DNA of 64,000 nt, from positions 620,001 through 684,000 of the forward strand of contig NADL03000665.1 in NCBI GenBank assembly GCA_002205965.3. Direction: 5' to 3'. Below, in pieces: positions 1 through 11,874 of this stretch (position 1 is its first letter; each line of letters starts with the position of its first letter). The stretch comes from Kappaphycus alvarezii. Its lineage: Eukaryota > Rhodophyta > Florideophyceae > Gigartinales > Solieriaceae. The notes beneath the pieces are model-generated. The model was given only the letters and a program-made list of their open reading frames with translations, did not search any database and was not told the origin of the DNA. The translations under genes were made by a program, and so were the position numbers.

Positions 1-3000
1 ACCTTACCACACTGGTTTACTTTGTCGTCGTGCCAGAGTCTCCGTTCGATCTCATCATTGGAAGGCCAACGATGAAGAGAATGAAAGCTTCGTTGGACTT
101 CGAAAAAGATGTGGCTAAGTTTAAGAACGGCGGGAAAACAATTGGGATCTCTCTATACTCAGAAACAGCCATGATAGGGGCGGAAACCTCAAATGCATTC
201 ACCACCGAAGAGTCTAGTGATGATGGGGAAGATGCGAACGATGAAGAAAGAATCGCATCGGAAGAGGACGGCGTGGAGTTGAATGATGTGCTTGAGTGAT
301 TAAAATGAACCGAAGGTAGACGAAGATCGAGCTGAAGCGATGCGCAAGGAATTGGGGCACCTGCGCGAAGACGTGAGGAAGAAAATCACAGATAATCTGC
401 TGAAGGTACGAAATCAGATCGCGTTCGATGTCTCGGAACTAACGCCAGCAGAGGTACTGTGCAGAAATTCGTTCTAATTGTCGAGTTAAAAGCTAGTTTT
501 TCACCCCATACGCCGAGTTCCGCCAAAATGGAACAAGATATTGAAAGATGAGATAAACCGGATGCTTGCAGAGGGACTCATCAAGCCATCCAGGTTACAG
601 TGGGGTTTTCCGATCGTTCTCGCTGACAAAAAAGGACGAAAACCCAAGGTTATGCATGGACTCTAGGAGCTTGAATAAGATAATGAAAGCAGATAAGTAT
701 CCTATACCGCTTCTCAAGGAAACAGTTGACGGCACTGGCGATGTAGAGGTTTATACTGGGTTAGACATGTTCTCTGGGTATTGGCAGATATTTTCAGCAA
801 GGATGTCCGACGGATCACGTCTTTCAGGTGCAGGCTGGGCTCGTTTGAGTTCGTAATCATTCCCTTCTGGCTAATGAAAGCCCCCGCATTTTTCCAGCGC
901 ATGGCTAGCGAGCTCTTCAAGGATATGCCGTTTGTACGGGTGGACATTGACTATCTAGTGTTCATATCAATGACTATGGACGAACAAATCGTTCACCTTG
1001 ATATGGTATTTGGAAGGATCCGCGCCGCCAACCTCAACATCAATCTAATCAAGTGCACCTTTACTCGACGCTAAATCCCACCGTTGGGACATATAGTATC
1101 CGCAGACGATGTGAAGCCTGGCCCAAGCAATATCGAGAGGGCTGAGACAGCCAGAGTGCCACAAGGAAAGAAAGAGCTCCTATACTTCCCGATATTCTGA
1201 TCTTTCTACCGACGGTTTGTACGTAAAGTTGCTTGAATTGCGGGATCTCTGCACAAACTTACGCTGAAAATGCGAGGTTTTCCTGTAATGAGGAAGCCGT
1301 CGAAGCTTTTGGAGCTTTGAAGAAAACGCTCAATACAGCACCCATTCTACTCCAACCCGACTACACCAGAGAGTTCGAAGCGCTTTGAACGGTGCTGTTG
1401 GAGCTGCACTCATGCAGGAGGGCGACGACGGGAAAATAAGACCGGTACAATACGAAAGTCGAGCGTTGAAGGGGGCTGAGAAGAATTATAGTGATTTCGA
1501 GAAAGATGCTCTAACGGTGGTGTTTGCGTTGAATAAGTTCCGGTATTGTCTGATTAATGGACCTTTTGTGGTCTGCAGGGACCATGGATCGCTCCGGGCA
1601 GCATTCGCGAAGAAGGACCTACACGGTCGATCGAATCTGTGGCTTAACATAATGCCTGAATTAGATTTTGAGACCAAGCACGTTCCGGGGAAGAGTAACG
1701 CACTCGGAGATTATTTTTCTCCCAGCATCGGAGAAGATTCCGAAGCACAGAAAGAATCGTCAACAGAGACCCTCCTCGCACCCCAAGTGGTGTACCTTAC
1801 AATGATAACGGATGATGGACCCGAGCCTGTCATGATCATTTGGTTACCTACAGAGTTAGAGCTCCTGCTGGAAGCATTGAAGCAATACTTGGTCACAATG
1901 TCTGTATTTGGCGTGCCAGTTCGAGTCAGAAGACAAGCACGAAATTACTGAGTTATCGACAATCATCTTCTGAGAAAGACGGCGAAAGGACTGAAGGTGG
2001 CCCCGTCAATCGCGCATCGAAGAAGAATCATCGCTCTCTTCCACGACCACCATGCGCACTAGGGCCTTGAAACCACTAATGATTTCGTTACTACGCGTTT
2101 TTGGTGGCCCGCAATGACCGAGATATAGCATCACATGTCAAGTCCTGCGAACAATGCCAAAGAGCGGGGAGAGTTCCGAGAAGCGTCATGTCATTACACC
2201 AGCCAGGAGTCGGGATCTTCCATACCTTTAGCATAGACTTGGCTGGTCCACTCCGCAAGACTAGGCCAGTTAACAAGTACTTTCTGCTTGCAGTGGAGCA
2301 CTTAAAACCGTTGGCACATCATTCGCGCTACTAAGTCGCAGAAATCGGACGTCGCAGTAAGATTCTTTCAGGAAAGAGACCTTTGCCCAGTTCGCCTCAC
2401 CGAAAGTAGTGCTGAGCGTCGGAGGCCCTGCTCTTGCGACGAACCATTGAAAGCTCTCCCTCGAGAAATTTGGAACAAAGGCGAAGATAGTTTCACCATT
2501 TTCTCCTCAAGCCAACGGAAGGGCGGAGAGGATGGTCCAGACAGTGGAGACCGGGCTGAGGAAGATAGCGGTTGACACGGATTGGGGTCGGAAGTTGCAG
2601 CTCATTGAGACTTCTCATCGTTCGCGGCGAGCAGAAGACGTGTTTTCACCGTTCATTCTAATTTTCGGCCAAGAACCACGAGTGGTTTCATTCGCAGAAG
2701 GTTTACTGCTTCTCGGAGAAGAAGATATGGTTATGAGCGCACGCATGGACGGAGAGGTGAGAGAGGTCGACATTACTGCTCTTTCAGGACAACGGGCCCA
2801 ACGAAAAACCCCTGGTGTAGGCATCTCAGCGATCAAGAACCCGTTTGCTTCGGACCAGTACGTTATGATGTCCGAGGCGAATCATGAGAAAATTTCGACT
2901 ACGACGCCGAAGTGGGAAGGTCCGTATCAGGTCGTGCTTTTTGAGGGCGCTAAGTGCCACTTCAAAGATCGAATCGGTAGAGTTACAAGACAAGGATTTC

Positions 3001-3060
3001 ATTTCTCAAAACTGAAGGCCTTTCGATTGTGCGCATCAATCTGGATGCATATTGGTTGAT
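1..3060 (+). mobile_element. Ty3/gypsy-type LTR retrotransposon pol region, broken
   Basis: Fossil Ty3/gypsy pol, cut at the left by the window edge. Parts in order: end of the aspartic protease domain (about 30-200, FDLIIGRPTMKRMKASLDF type), reverse transcriptase (about 500-1080, with a DSRSLNKIMKADKYPIP block and a GLDMFSGYWQI block), RNase H (about 1385-1700), integrase zinc finger and core (about 2080-2500, CEQCQRAGR then FHTFSIDLAGP), and the integrase C-terminal SH3-like part (about 2900-3010, PKWEGPYQVV). The domain order PR-RT-RH-IN is that of Ty3/gypsy. It is broken in several places, roughly six or more, and looks old. No LTR could be paired inside the window. The domain identities are firm; the clade is not determined. 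Confidence 0.88.
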
Positions 3061-3609
3061 AATTACCGCCGTCGCTCGCAAAGATGGTGGAGTTAATAGG
3101 GGAGGACCAGCTCGAATCTAGTGAAGAAATGTTGGCGATGTAGTGGAAAATTGAGATGCGTTGATGGTCCAAGGATTGTAGGAGCCGACAGGAATGAACG
3201 ACGTTCTCCACAGTCAAAAGGGCAGGTCGGTGAGTGACGCGGTGCAAGCACAGAGGATGACTAGCTACTGATTGCACGACCGAGTATCTGAGTTCAAACC
3301 GTCAGTACGAGTGCTACACGGCATAAATTTTATGTGGGTATTTTCAAGCCGAAAGTGAATTTCCGTAATACCAGAAAGAGCGCGGAGATTGCAACCCGCA
3401 AAATTCTCTCTCCCACTTCCTCGGGCGGCACTACCGAGGAAATTATCCTGGGTCACGAGCAAAAAGTTGCCACCCTGTACCAATCCCACAGGTGAGCGCG
3501 GCACACTAATCGTGGAGAGGCTATTTGTAATGGCTACGGACGAATCGGAACCTTTTGGCTAATTATCCACGCGAGGGCGCGTTTTTACCATGTCAGGGGC
3601 GGATGTCAC
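3061..3609. other. Spacer between two retroelement fossils
   Basis: No gene is recognised here. The stretch lies between the integrase end of the first element and the gag-like start of the next, so it may hold decayed LTR or leader sequence. No matching direct repeat was found elsewhere in the window by eye. Confidence 0.4.
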
Positions 3610-6290
3610 GTGCGCCTCACGGCCACGTGGATCAACTCTAAAGTTATAGACCCAGAGGGCCAGGAGACCTCCAACCATGGGTTAGTTGATGCACCTCGAC
3701 TAACTGCCAAGTCTGATAAATTTCAGTATGGCAGCAATGTGCGGATGTGGATGCACAGAGCTCACGTGTTCGCCAACGGAGGAGAAATTAAGGCGAAAGG
3801 CATACCAAATGGGTATGGTCACTCTTTGTACGCCAATATGGAAAGTGCTTATCAGAAGGTAATAGGAGCCGAATTGATGTTAGGGAAGCTGAGCCTTGGA
3901 CTTACTGATGACGAACAAGTTCTTACTTTCCGCGAACATAAAGATATAGTTGAGAAGATTCTTCAGACTGCCGCTTAAGATTCTACTACAGATGCTGCTA
4001 AACTGTTTAAACAGGTAGAAGAGTATTCAACTGTACACGGATGTCAAATGAGGGATACTTTGACTTCGCAAAGCGCTTCAGAGGAACAGCTCAAGAGCAC
4101 ATGAATTGCTTCGCTCATGCACCGACGATTCAAGAAGAACAGCAAATTGCGCTTGTCTTATTGGACAATGGGTCCCTACCTGACCCTATTTACAATAATC
4201 TTTTGACTAGTATGGTTCACAAAGCAGAGGATGGTAGTGCGCCTAAAGAGGATACCGGATTGGTATCAGGAACATATTTGAAGCAGATGATTCGGTCAAT
4301 CGAAAAATCGAGCTCGCTAATCGAATAATTGGCAAGTGGTCTCTCTCCGGACTCATTCAAATTGGCTAAAAACAACACAGACATAGAATTAAGGAAATTT
4401 AAGGCAATGATCAATGATGTTCTCAGTCGCATTTCATCTAGGAACCCGGATGAGCCATCAAGGTTGAACTTCGACCTGTAGGATGCCATTGACGCTTTGA
4501 ATACTATCAGATCAGACGAGGTCGAGGCTAAAGTGGTTCCTGATGATAGACATCCAGTTTTAGTCGGTAATCTTATGAGTTCGAGAGGTTCGGGGTTCAA
4601 AAGGAATTCGAAAGGTCGCAAGACGAGGAAGAATTCGAGGTGTCTCGCATGTGGCAAAATTGGGCATTGAGCCAGGGATGAAGAATGCCCTCTATTCGGC
4701 ACGTCTGCAAACGGTCGCAAGAAGAAGGGTCGCGCTATGAATCCGAAACAGGAACATTTCCATAAGGAGATGAACTTCGAGCCTAAAGAAGATGCAGACG
4801 GTAGCTCGGATGACTGTGATCCCAACTTCATCAATCCCGAAAGTAGAGACCTGTTCTTCAAAAACTAGTCAGGGCTGTAATTAGATATCCCAATCTAATC
4901 TTCGACGCCGTGTCTCTACGGTAAACTGCTGGCATTAACAGCGCATCTTTATTGTGTTACATGCTTGAATTGGATCTTACCATCGCTCCAGCCGAGAAAG
5001 AGCGCATCCACGGATGGGGAGAATACGGGCATTGCCCGCAACCAATCTTAGGTGTGTGGGAAATTACATTGTTCGACTCGGAAGGTAATCCCTGCACACT
5101 CGTATTCGATCTACTGCCAGGGGATTCATCCGTCATTGTTGGGTTAGACGTTGGTAAATACTCTATTACAAATTGCATCTCGTCACCCTCATCCGTTTCC
5201 TTTCGGAGAATAACAGATGCCTCACCGCGCTCGTTCGAGTTATACATTTCCGCGTCAGAACACGAGCAGCTGAGTCCTCGTATGAGACTTCTTGTTATAG
5301 CACCGCTTCAGAGATACATCAAATCCCTCACCTCGGCAAGCCTAGCAGCTCGATCAAAACTTAACCCTAAGGTCTCCGTTAAACGTATTCATCGTCTCAC
5401 GCATACAATACATCCCCAGAGCAGATGAAAAATATTTCCCGCCAGGCCGGCATCCTTGACAAAACTTTAGATAAGATGATCGACAGAGTGCACGATGCTT
5501 GTGGTATCTGCGTAGCATCTGGGCGGCCCGCTCCCAGCCGCAAAATCTCTCTCACCCGCGTAAACGAAGCGTTCAATATGGAGATAGAGGTGGACATCGC
5601 CTTCGAAAACATCAGGGGAGAAAAAAGAACCATGCTGGTTATCATTGACGCCGGGACGGGCTTTACAGAAGGTATGCTTACGAATGGCAAAGACATGAAT
5701 CACATCATAACAGGACTGGAAGCCGAACAACACGGGGCTTTCCAGCGACCAGATCCACGTGTAAGAAGATCCGGATTCAAGTTGCAAAATGACTTGAAAA
5801 TAAACAATCGGGACTTCGCAGATTTAGTCCCCTTCTGCTATGATAAGTTTTACCGCATGCGACCGAGAGAAAAAGAGAAACTTTACTGCAATGAGTATCT
5901 GTCGTGTACAGAGGGGCTAGCGATAGAATCGCCATTGCAGTAGAAGACCACAATGTGCAACTTATGCGCTGATAAGTCGCCAGCGGATCACTCCTGTGGT
6001 TGTGTTACCGGCTGCACGCGACCAACGTCAGAATCTATATACATCGCTCGTAGAAGCTACCTGGGCAGCAAATAGGGATTCTCCTTCTCTCGAGATAGCG
6101 GCCTTCCTCGTCCTCGTCAACTCTTCAGTGCATGTCTCACTATCTAGAGGCTACCTCGCAAAGAATCAGTTGAAATATCTGCACCATCGCCCACAAGGGT
6201 GTTTCCGTGAACATCACCTCCTCTCTGATCAGTTTCACCGAGCAGCGCAAATAGACAAATCTTTTTGAATCCCCGTATTGTTCATTTATA
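3610..6290 (+). mobile_element. LTR-type retroelement with gag, protease and integrase, broken
   Basis: Fossil retroelement. Parts seen: gag-like region (3610-4700) ending in a CCHC zinc knuckle (CLACGKIGH block near 4640-4690), retropepsin-like region (about 4950-5200, with FDLLPGDSSVIVGLDVGKYS), then an integrase zinc-finger end (DACGICVASGR) and core (IEVDIAF ... VIIDAGTGFTEG, about 5425-5800), and a possible downstream integrase part (about 6000-6270, with LSRGYLAKNQ). Integrase follows protease directly, and no reverse transcriptase was found between them. That order is copia-like and also occurs in the gmr1 branch of Ty3 elements, whose integrase this one seems to resemble. It is broken in several places and old. 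The family assignment below retroelement level is tentative. Confidence 0.72.
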
Positions 6291-6318
6291 GTCCCACTCA
6301 AAATGGACACGTTCAACA

Positions 6319-6396
6319 CTTGTGTAACTATCCTTAACTACGATGTTGTGTAACTATCATTAAATACGATGTTGTGTTACTATCCTTAAATTCGAT
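6319..6396. repeat. Three tandem copies of a 26-bp unit
   Basis: Three head-to-tail 26-bp copies lie at 6319-6344, 6345-6370 and 6371-6396, each built on GTTGTGTAACTATCCTTAA followed by a TACGAT-like end, with a few substitutions between copies. They sit just downstream of the retroelement fossil and about 80 bp past the stop of the 716-residue gene on the minus strand, so they could fall in its 3' UTR. This is a minisatellite; no function can be read from it. Confidence 0.85.
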
Positions 6397-6477
6397 GTCA
6401 GTGCGTCATTGTGCAATAAGCAAAGTCTCGCACCCTAGCAATCTCTCAGATTCATAACGAGGAAGGCCACGCCCCCC

Positions 6478-8628
6478 CTAATTCTCCAAAACAGCCCTGA
6501 CAAAGCCCACAAGAAAACCCCTTACCCAAATGCCTCCCCCGCCTGCAAACCTACCCCAAAGCACCTGTCCCCTAGTGCAGGCCTGGACGCCATCCTCCAT
6601 GGCTACCTGCAGCCCGGTCAACTTGATGTGACGGCCGCCGCCAAGGTCGGGATCCGTCTGTGTTCCCTTTTCAAGGGTAAAATTCTCACTGTCAAACGAG
6701 TGCATCGTTGACTCCGTAAGCCTCGACATTGTCCAACACACATCACTCGCTTTCCATTTCTCCTTTCCCTCCTCCCCGCTAAACCCTCCATCCTCGTCTT
6801 CGGAAGTCATAAAGTTGCTCACAGTCTGCAAACTGCTCAGCCGACTTCCAAAACTCACACGCCCACTTTTGGCATCACGCCCAACTCCTGAATTCCTGAC
6901 CGTCTTTACCACACACGGCTCAGCATCTTCCTCTGCCTCGCAGTCATACGTGTAGATATTAATCCTCTGTTTAGGAAAAGGCGTGGGAGCTCTCTTGATG
7001 GCCCCTCTTCCCCCCCTGGTACGAGAACGACCCCGCCGACCCAATGACGGCAGAGTCTTACACGCCTGATCCTCATCCACGGTATCCTCGTCTCCAGTCT
7101 CAATCTCACCGTATAGTTCCAGCCTTGCCCTATCCAGAGAGGCCAAGTCAAACGAAACCGTCTTCCTATCCCCGTTGTTGTTTTCACTCACGCTGTCGTC
7201 ACCTTTACCTTCTTCCTCCCAGTGGTCAAGGTTTTCAGACTCCACTGCCCATACTTTCCCTCTCGTAAACGGGGTTGGGCTCCGCTTCCCTTTTTGTCGT
7301 GTCATCGTCCTCCCCCTCTGCTGCGGCTCCCTGTCCACCTCGCTCTCTGCAAACTTCACGGATTTCCTCCCAACGCTATGGCCCTCTTTCTTCACTGCGG
7401 CCTTCTCAAAAGTTATCATGTTTCTATCTCTGACATCCCCTGGACCTTCTGAACTCCTCGCACAGGCCCCCTTCCTCGCATCTTTCGAATCCGACACCCC
7501 AGAAGAACAACTTTGAGGTCCCCGGGAGACTGCGCCCGATGAAACTGTGCTGACGGGGGGCAGGGTTCCATTTACGTCCTTGTGATGTCCTGCTCGACTT
7601 GAGGGTCGCGATTTAGAGTCCTCCATGAAGGATACCCTCAGCCTCGATCTGCGCGATTTCCTTGGCTCCTTCCCGTCTTTCCCAATCAGCATATTGTCTT
7701 GGGAGAACGACACTCGACGTCTAGGAGCTCCCTCTTCCTTTTTCTGTGATCCATTATCCACAGCAATCGAGGTTAACGTACTCGAGGTTGGCTTGCTAGT
7801 GTGGCTACCTGCACTACCTTCACCGGAAGTTGCCGGGGCATTTGGACTATCAAGCCTTCCAGAACGATTATTGGAAAGCGTCATAGTCGCGGAGTTTGTG
7901 TCAGCAGAACACGAGGCCTCCGCCGGCCCTTCATCGTCGTCAATATCATCGAGGTTGACTCGGCGATGGTTGAAAGGTGTTGGGCTCCTTCTTGCAAGTT
8001 TGCTTGATCTTTCGCGGGGACGCCCGCGATGAGGAGTAGTAGATGAGTTGGAGGATGATGCAGTGTTCCCAGATGCACTACTTTCGCTGGAGCCGGTAAC
8101 AGCAAAACTTTCTTGGCCTTGAGTCGAAGCACCAATCTGAGCCTCTTTTTCGGCGTTGCTGTTTGGAGCTGCAAAGCGGACACAGCGTTTCCTACTGGCG
8201 CTATGTTGTGGGGTATCTTCGTCAGAATCGGATTCGTCAATGTTGACGCGACGGCGTGCGAACGGGGTTTGACTCCGTTTACCTTTTTTCTTCTCCGGAT
8301 TCAAGGAACGCCCTCGAGGAGTTTGGACACGGCTCGCCTCCTTACTTGAATCATCACTACTCACGCTGCATGTCCTTGTTAAGTTACCGGGACTGTCCGG
8401 GGTTTGGGACACACTTTCATTTGGAATGACCGTAGCGTGCTCTGCGAATTTCAAGCCGAAACGGATGCACCTGGGAGTGCTGTGGTCCATTTTTAAATCT
8501 TTGTTTGGAGCGGAGGAGCTTCTGGAAGAGGGGATAGCTTGAGTATTCATGCGAGTGTCGGGAAACGGATTCTTATCGCCGCTTCTGCCCGTGTTGCTTC
8601 GATATGGGAAGCTTGCAGGGGAAATCAC
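6478..8628 (-). CDS. 716-residue disordered protein with repeated TPF and RVxF-like motifs
   Basis: Intact 716-residue frame, the longest in the window, with no recognised enzyme domain. It is rich in Ser, Arg, Lys and acidic residues and looks disordered. Four modules share [SA]xTPF, then basic residues, then a [VI]N[IL]-type strand and an acidic run: about residues 118-134, 214-230, 449-465 and 546-562. Seven sites fit the PP1-docking RVxF consensus: RCIRF 53-57, RCVRF 148-152, RVSF 305-308, RVSF 331-334, KSVKF 422-426, KTVSF 489-493 and RVSF 590-593. The two motif types largely alternate. RGRPRERS at 201-208 resembles an AT-hook core. The TP dipeptides could be proline-directed kinase sites. 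Known RVxF proteins dock protein phosphatase 1, for example Ki-67 and RepoMan. A nuclear scaffold or chromosome-associated role is inference. The first ATG after an in-frame upstream stop was taken as start. Confidence 0.85.
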   Translation of the reverse strand: MISPASFPYRSNTGRSGDKNPFPDTRMNTQAIPSSRSSSAPNKDLKMDHSTPRCIRFGLKFAEHATVIPNESVSQTPDSPGNLTRTCSVSSDDSSKEASRVQTPRGRSLNPEKKKGKRSQTPFARRRVNIDESDSDEDTPQHSASRKRCVRFAAPNSNAEKEAQIGASTQGQESFAVTGSSESSASGNTASSSNSSTTPHRGRPRERSSKLARRSPTPFNHRRVNLDDIDDDEGPAEASCSADTNSATMTLSNNRSGRLDSPNAPATSGEGSAGSHTSKPTSSTLTSIAVDNGSQKKEEGAPRRRVSFSQDNMLIGKDGKEPRKSRRSRLRVSFMEDSKSRPSSRAGHHKDVNGTLPPVSTVSSGAVSRGPQSCSSGVSDSKDARKGACARSSEGPGDVRDRNMITFEKAAVKKEGHSVGRKSVKFAESEVDREPQQRGRTMTRQKGKRSPTPFTRGKVWAVESENLDHWEEEGKGDDSVSENNNGDRKTVSFDLASLDRARLELYGEIETGDEDTVDEDQACKTLPSLGRRGRSRTRGGRGAIKRAPTPFPKQRINIYTYDCEAEEDAEPCVVKTVRNSGVGRDAKSGRVSFGSRLSSLQTVSNFMTSEDEDGGFSGEEGKEKWKASDVCWTMSRLTESTMHSFDSENFTLEKGTQTDPDLGGGRHIKLTGLQVAMEDGVQACTRGQVLWGRFAGGGGIWVRGFLVGFVRAVLEN

Positions 8629-10709
8629 AGAGAGATGGTGCAGATGAATGAGATCAATTGGCTAAGTTGAGGGAAATGGTTAGGGCTCACTGGATTGTGC
8701 GACGTCAGATGATTGCTGTCACATTTGCAGTCTGACATGTCCAACTCCTGGAGCTCCTTTTAAGTTATTCATGCCATGGGGGGCGCTCGATAGACAGAAC
8801 TGCGCTGACACTAGTTATTTGGTGAGAAAGCATTTTGATGATCATTTGCTCTTTTCATAAGCTGAACCGTGATGCAAGAGAGTTGCTTTTCGCTTACCTA
8901 GCAAACTTTTCTTCCAGGAGGGGCTCTCCACGAAGTATTGGATCGACGCCAATATGTGAAAATGTACGCCCCCTCCGCAGTTGTCAGAAACCGATAGATG
9001 ACAGCCATTCGCATTATGCTAAACGCCTTATTCCTAGGAACTAAATTAGTACACAAATACTCGAAATTATTTCGACCCCTAGGTTATACGACAAAAAAAA
9101 GTTGCATCTGCGGACCGAGTGTGGTTTCCACGCAGTGTTTTCCAGAAGTGGTTTCAATTCTCTCTCGTGGATAGAGGTTTAGGAGGAATCAATGAAACTA
9201 GTTTCGTGCTAGATTCCGCTCTTCTTGAATCAGTGTACTGTACTCTTCACGTGAGATGTTTTCTGTTTTATGCAGATATCCGAGACAGAATGTCAAATTT
9301 GGGCATACTCCAATTGTGAGGTGCTTTGGACGAAGAATGCCGGTTCACATGCAAGGAGCAAGTCAATACATTGCAACGAAATGAATTGATGGTATTGCAA
9401 TTACCGCTTACAGCTGTGTATGGCTCACGTAGATTCGCCAATGAATGAACTCGAACTGTTGCCTAAAACATTAGCCCCATGACAACAACACTTATTTGGA
9501 AACGTTGAAAGACGATTCAATAATTTTTGAAAGAGCCTTGCTAAAGCAATGCATGGGCAGAAGTTCCCGAAAAGGGCCTGTCGAGCCTCAATACCATTCA
9601 TCAACTATCGACCTAGAAAGCTGCTAGTATCCTCAGAATGCTTAGACGTTTTCGCCAAAACTACTGCCACTGAGACTATTATCAAAACCTGTTACGGACA
9701 CAATTGTTGGCCTGGTAAATCATATCATATCCAACGTCATTCTCAACTTCATGAACTTTTAAAAGAACATGACGCTCCATTGCTCTCAAGGAATTGCTGA
9801 TTCTCTCCGCAAGGCTTGCCCCCGCCGCCTACTAGTCCCAAATGGGCTTTGCATAGTGGGATATTATGTTCATGCAGTTGAAAAACTTAGACTTGTTTGC
9901 CTTCTTCATGCTCCTTATTACTTAACCATCCATGTCCGTGGCAACAAAACTATGGACGGGCATCTGACATTTCGTAATCGGATAAGGAGATGATGCCTTA
10001 AACTGAGATCAATTTCGCGGTTTTCTGCAAACAATAAATTGGCCCTCAAGAGAAACTCGGATTGTTTTGGGAATGTTACTGCACTTTTTACTCATTAAAT
10101 GTGCCGTACTTTCTCTGAATGGGCGCCTGAGATACACATGAGGAACTTGCATACCAGATGAATATAGAAGCAAGAGCTCTGAGATTTTCACAAGTTTATT
10201 TGCTGAACGCCAGAAACGAACCAGAAAATTGTCGTAACTATTCTCCGTTGAGGATGGCTAACGACTCGGAGTATTTCCCGTTTTATGTAACGAGCGGACG
10301 CAAATATTCCGTAATCGAGTGCACAGGTCTATACACGCTCATCCAAGTCCCCATCGATAATGCAGAGTGACTGCTGCCCTTGATGCCTCAAAACGCGACC
10401 GCTCACGAAACGGATTCCCTCACCTTTACGATAATGATAAATCAAAGAAAAATCCGAGGAAGAAGCGAACGGGTCCTCAGAAAATGCCGTTTTGGCACAG
10501 AAATTTAACAACAACGAGTAATTGATTCACCCGGACGCATACCTTCCACTCAACGTCTGACTGCAAAAACTAGGCCACGCACAATCATGGTACTAGTGTG
10601 CGTTTCAAAGACAGAATTAGCAAAAGACGGTTTATGAACTCTTTTTGTGTTTCGATTCTTTTATGATGCCTTGTAAACTTCATACAGACGTAACAAGCTC
10701 AGTTGCGAT
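8629..10709. other. Intergenic, no gene recognised
   Basis: About 2.1 kb with only short open frames (up to about 83 codons) that resemble no known family. It must contain the promoter of the 716-residue gene, which reads leftward from 8628, and that of the secreted protein gene starting at 10710. No clear core promoter motif or repeat was seen. Confidence 0.5.
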
Positions 10710-11874
10710 ATGATATCGTTGACATTGTGTCGCGTGTTTTTCTTTACCCTGTCACTGCTCTTGCTTGCCGTGAAATGTGAAGATGAGGTTGAAAATGTCC
10801 CACTCGTGCCTCCAGTCGCTTCAAAGCTGTTTACCAGCATATTTCCGATGTTGAGATGTCGAAATGCCAAAAGTACCATGCAAGATTGTTACAGCTGTGT
10901 GAAGGACTGTCCATCAAAAGTCGGTTCTGAGCAGCAAAAGACTAAAGCAACGCTTGAAACAAGCAGATGCCGTCCGTGAGGTTAATGAATGTCATGCAGA
11001 GTACCTGAAGTACCGGGCCGGGCTTCCGGATTGGTGTCTCAATCGCGGGACAGAGTTTTACACAAGTGAGGAATTCGAGCCGACGGAGAAGGTTTGCGGG
11101 ATTATGAATAAAGTCGAATGTACGGAACAGTGGATGCGAGACCTGGAACTAGAAGTTAGCGATGGGACCATTTCGAAAAGTTCTTTTCAATATAAATTGG
11201 GGGCAATGGCTTTGGAGTATGCAAAGATTCTGGAGGCGATTGAAAATGAAAAGGTAGAGATACACAAAATTCCACACCTAGAGAAGGAGTACGAGAACGA
11301 GCGGAGAGCAAAACTTGCAGAAGAGGCTGGGAGACATCTACATGATCCATCCAGAGGAGACACGAATTTTTCGAATCCCGTATATGAAGGGATTCAGAAC
11401 GTCAAGACAGAGAATCGTAAGTGGGATTTGGAAATATCGAGGAATGATGTGTATCGAGCCAGCATAGAGAATATTTTCACTAGAAGGAAAACTGTAGAAA
11501 AGATGCCAGGGCTCTTAGAATCCATAGCGCGACTTGAAAACCGGGTACATTCTAAGCGAAGGGAAACGGACGGGTACATCAGGGATATCAAAAAATTAAG
11601 TGCGATGACTGCCCAGCTTGAAGGCCAAACGACAACACTCATGTATGAAAGGTCTCATTCGAAAGACGCTGACAAGACTGTGCAAGTCTTGGATCAAGAG
11701 TTACTCGGGCTATACAATGCGCTGAAAGCGGAGCGCGAGATTCTGGGAGACTTGCATGTGAAAGGGACTGAGGCAAAGTCGGAACTATTGGGGGTGATGA
11801 GACAGCTTGTTGAAGAAATTTCGAAACAGCAGCAGGAAATGGGATGCCGCACCACCGACTTCATATTCAAATGA
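10710..11874 (+). CDS. Secreted cysteine-containing coiled-coil protein, with one frame change
   Basis: Two overlapping frames read as one gene. The first (10710-10979) starts MISLTLCRVFFFTLSLLLLA, a clear signal peptide, followed by a short mature region with a C-x2-C pair (DCYSCVKDC). The second (open from 10903 to 11874) continues with several Cys residues (NECHAEY, PDWCLN, EKVCGIMNKVEC) and then about 250 residues of charged, heptad-like helix (KSSFQYKLGAMALEYAKILE and onward). The frames differ by one step within 10903-10979. A short intron, a real frameshift or a sequence error would all explain this; candidate GT/AG pairs of suitable phase exist near 10888-10966 but none is convincing. 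The product is probably exported or membrane-retained. No family was recognised, so no function is proposed. Confidence 0.6.

Noticed and set aside
4217-4861. 214-codon minus-strand frame
   Set aside because: It is the antisense of the gag-like region, including the zinc knuckle; no family resemblance.
7044-8349. Several plus-strand and alternate minus-strand frames up to 135 codons
   Set aside because: Shadows of the 716-residue gene in other frames, with compositions typical of antisense reads.
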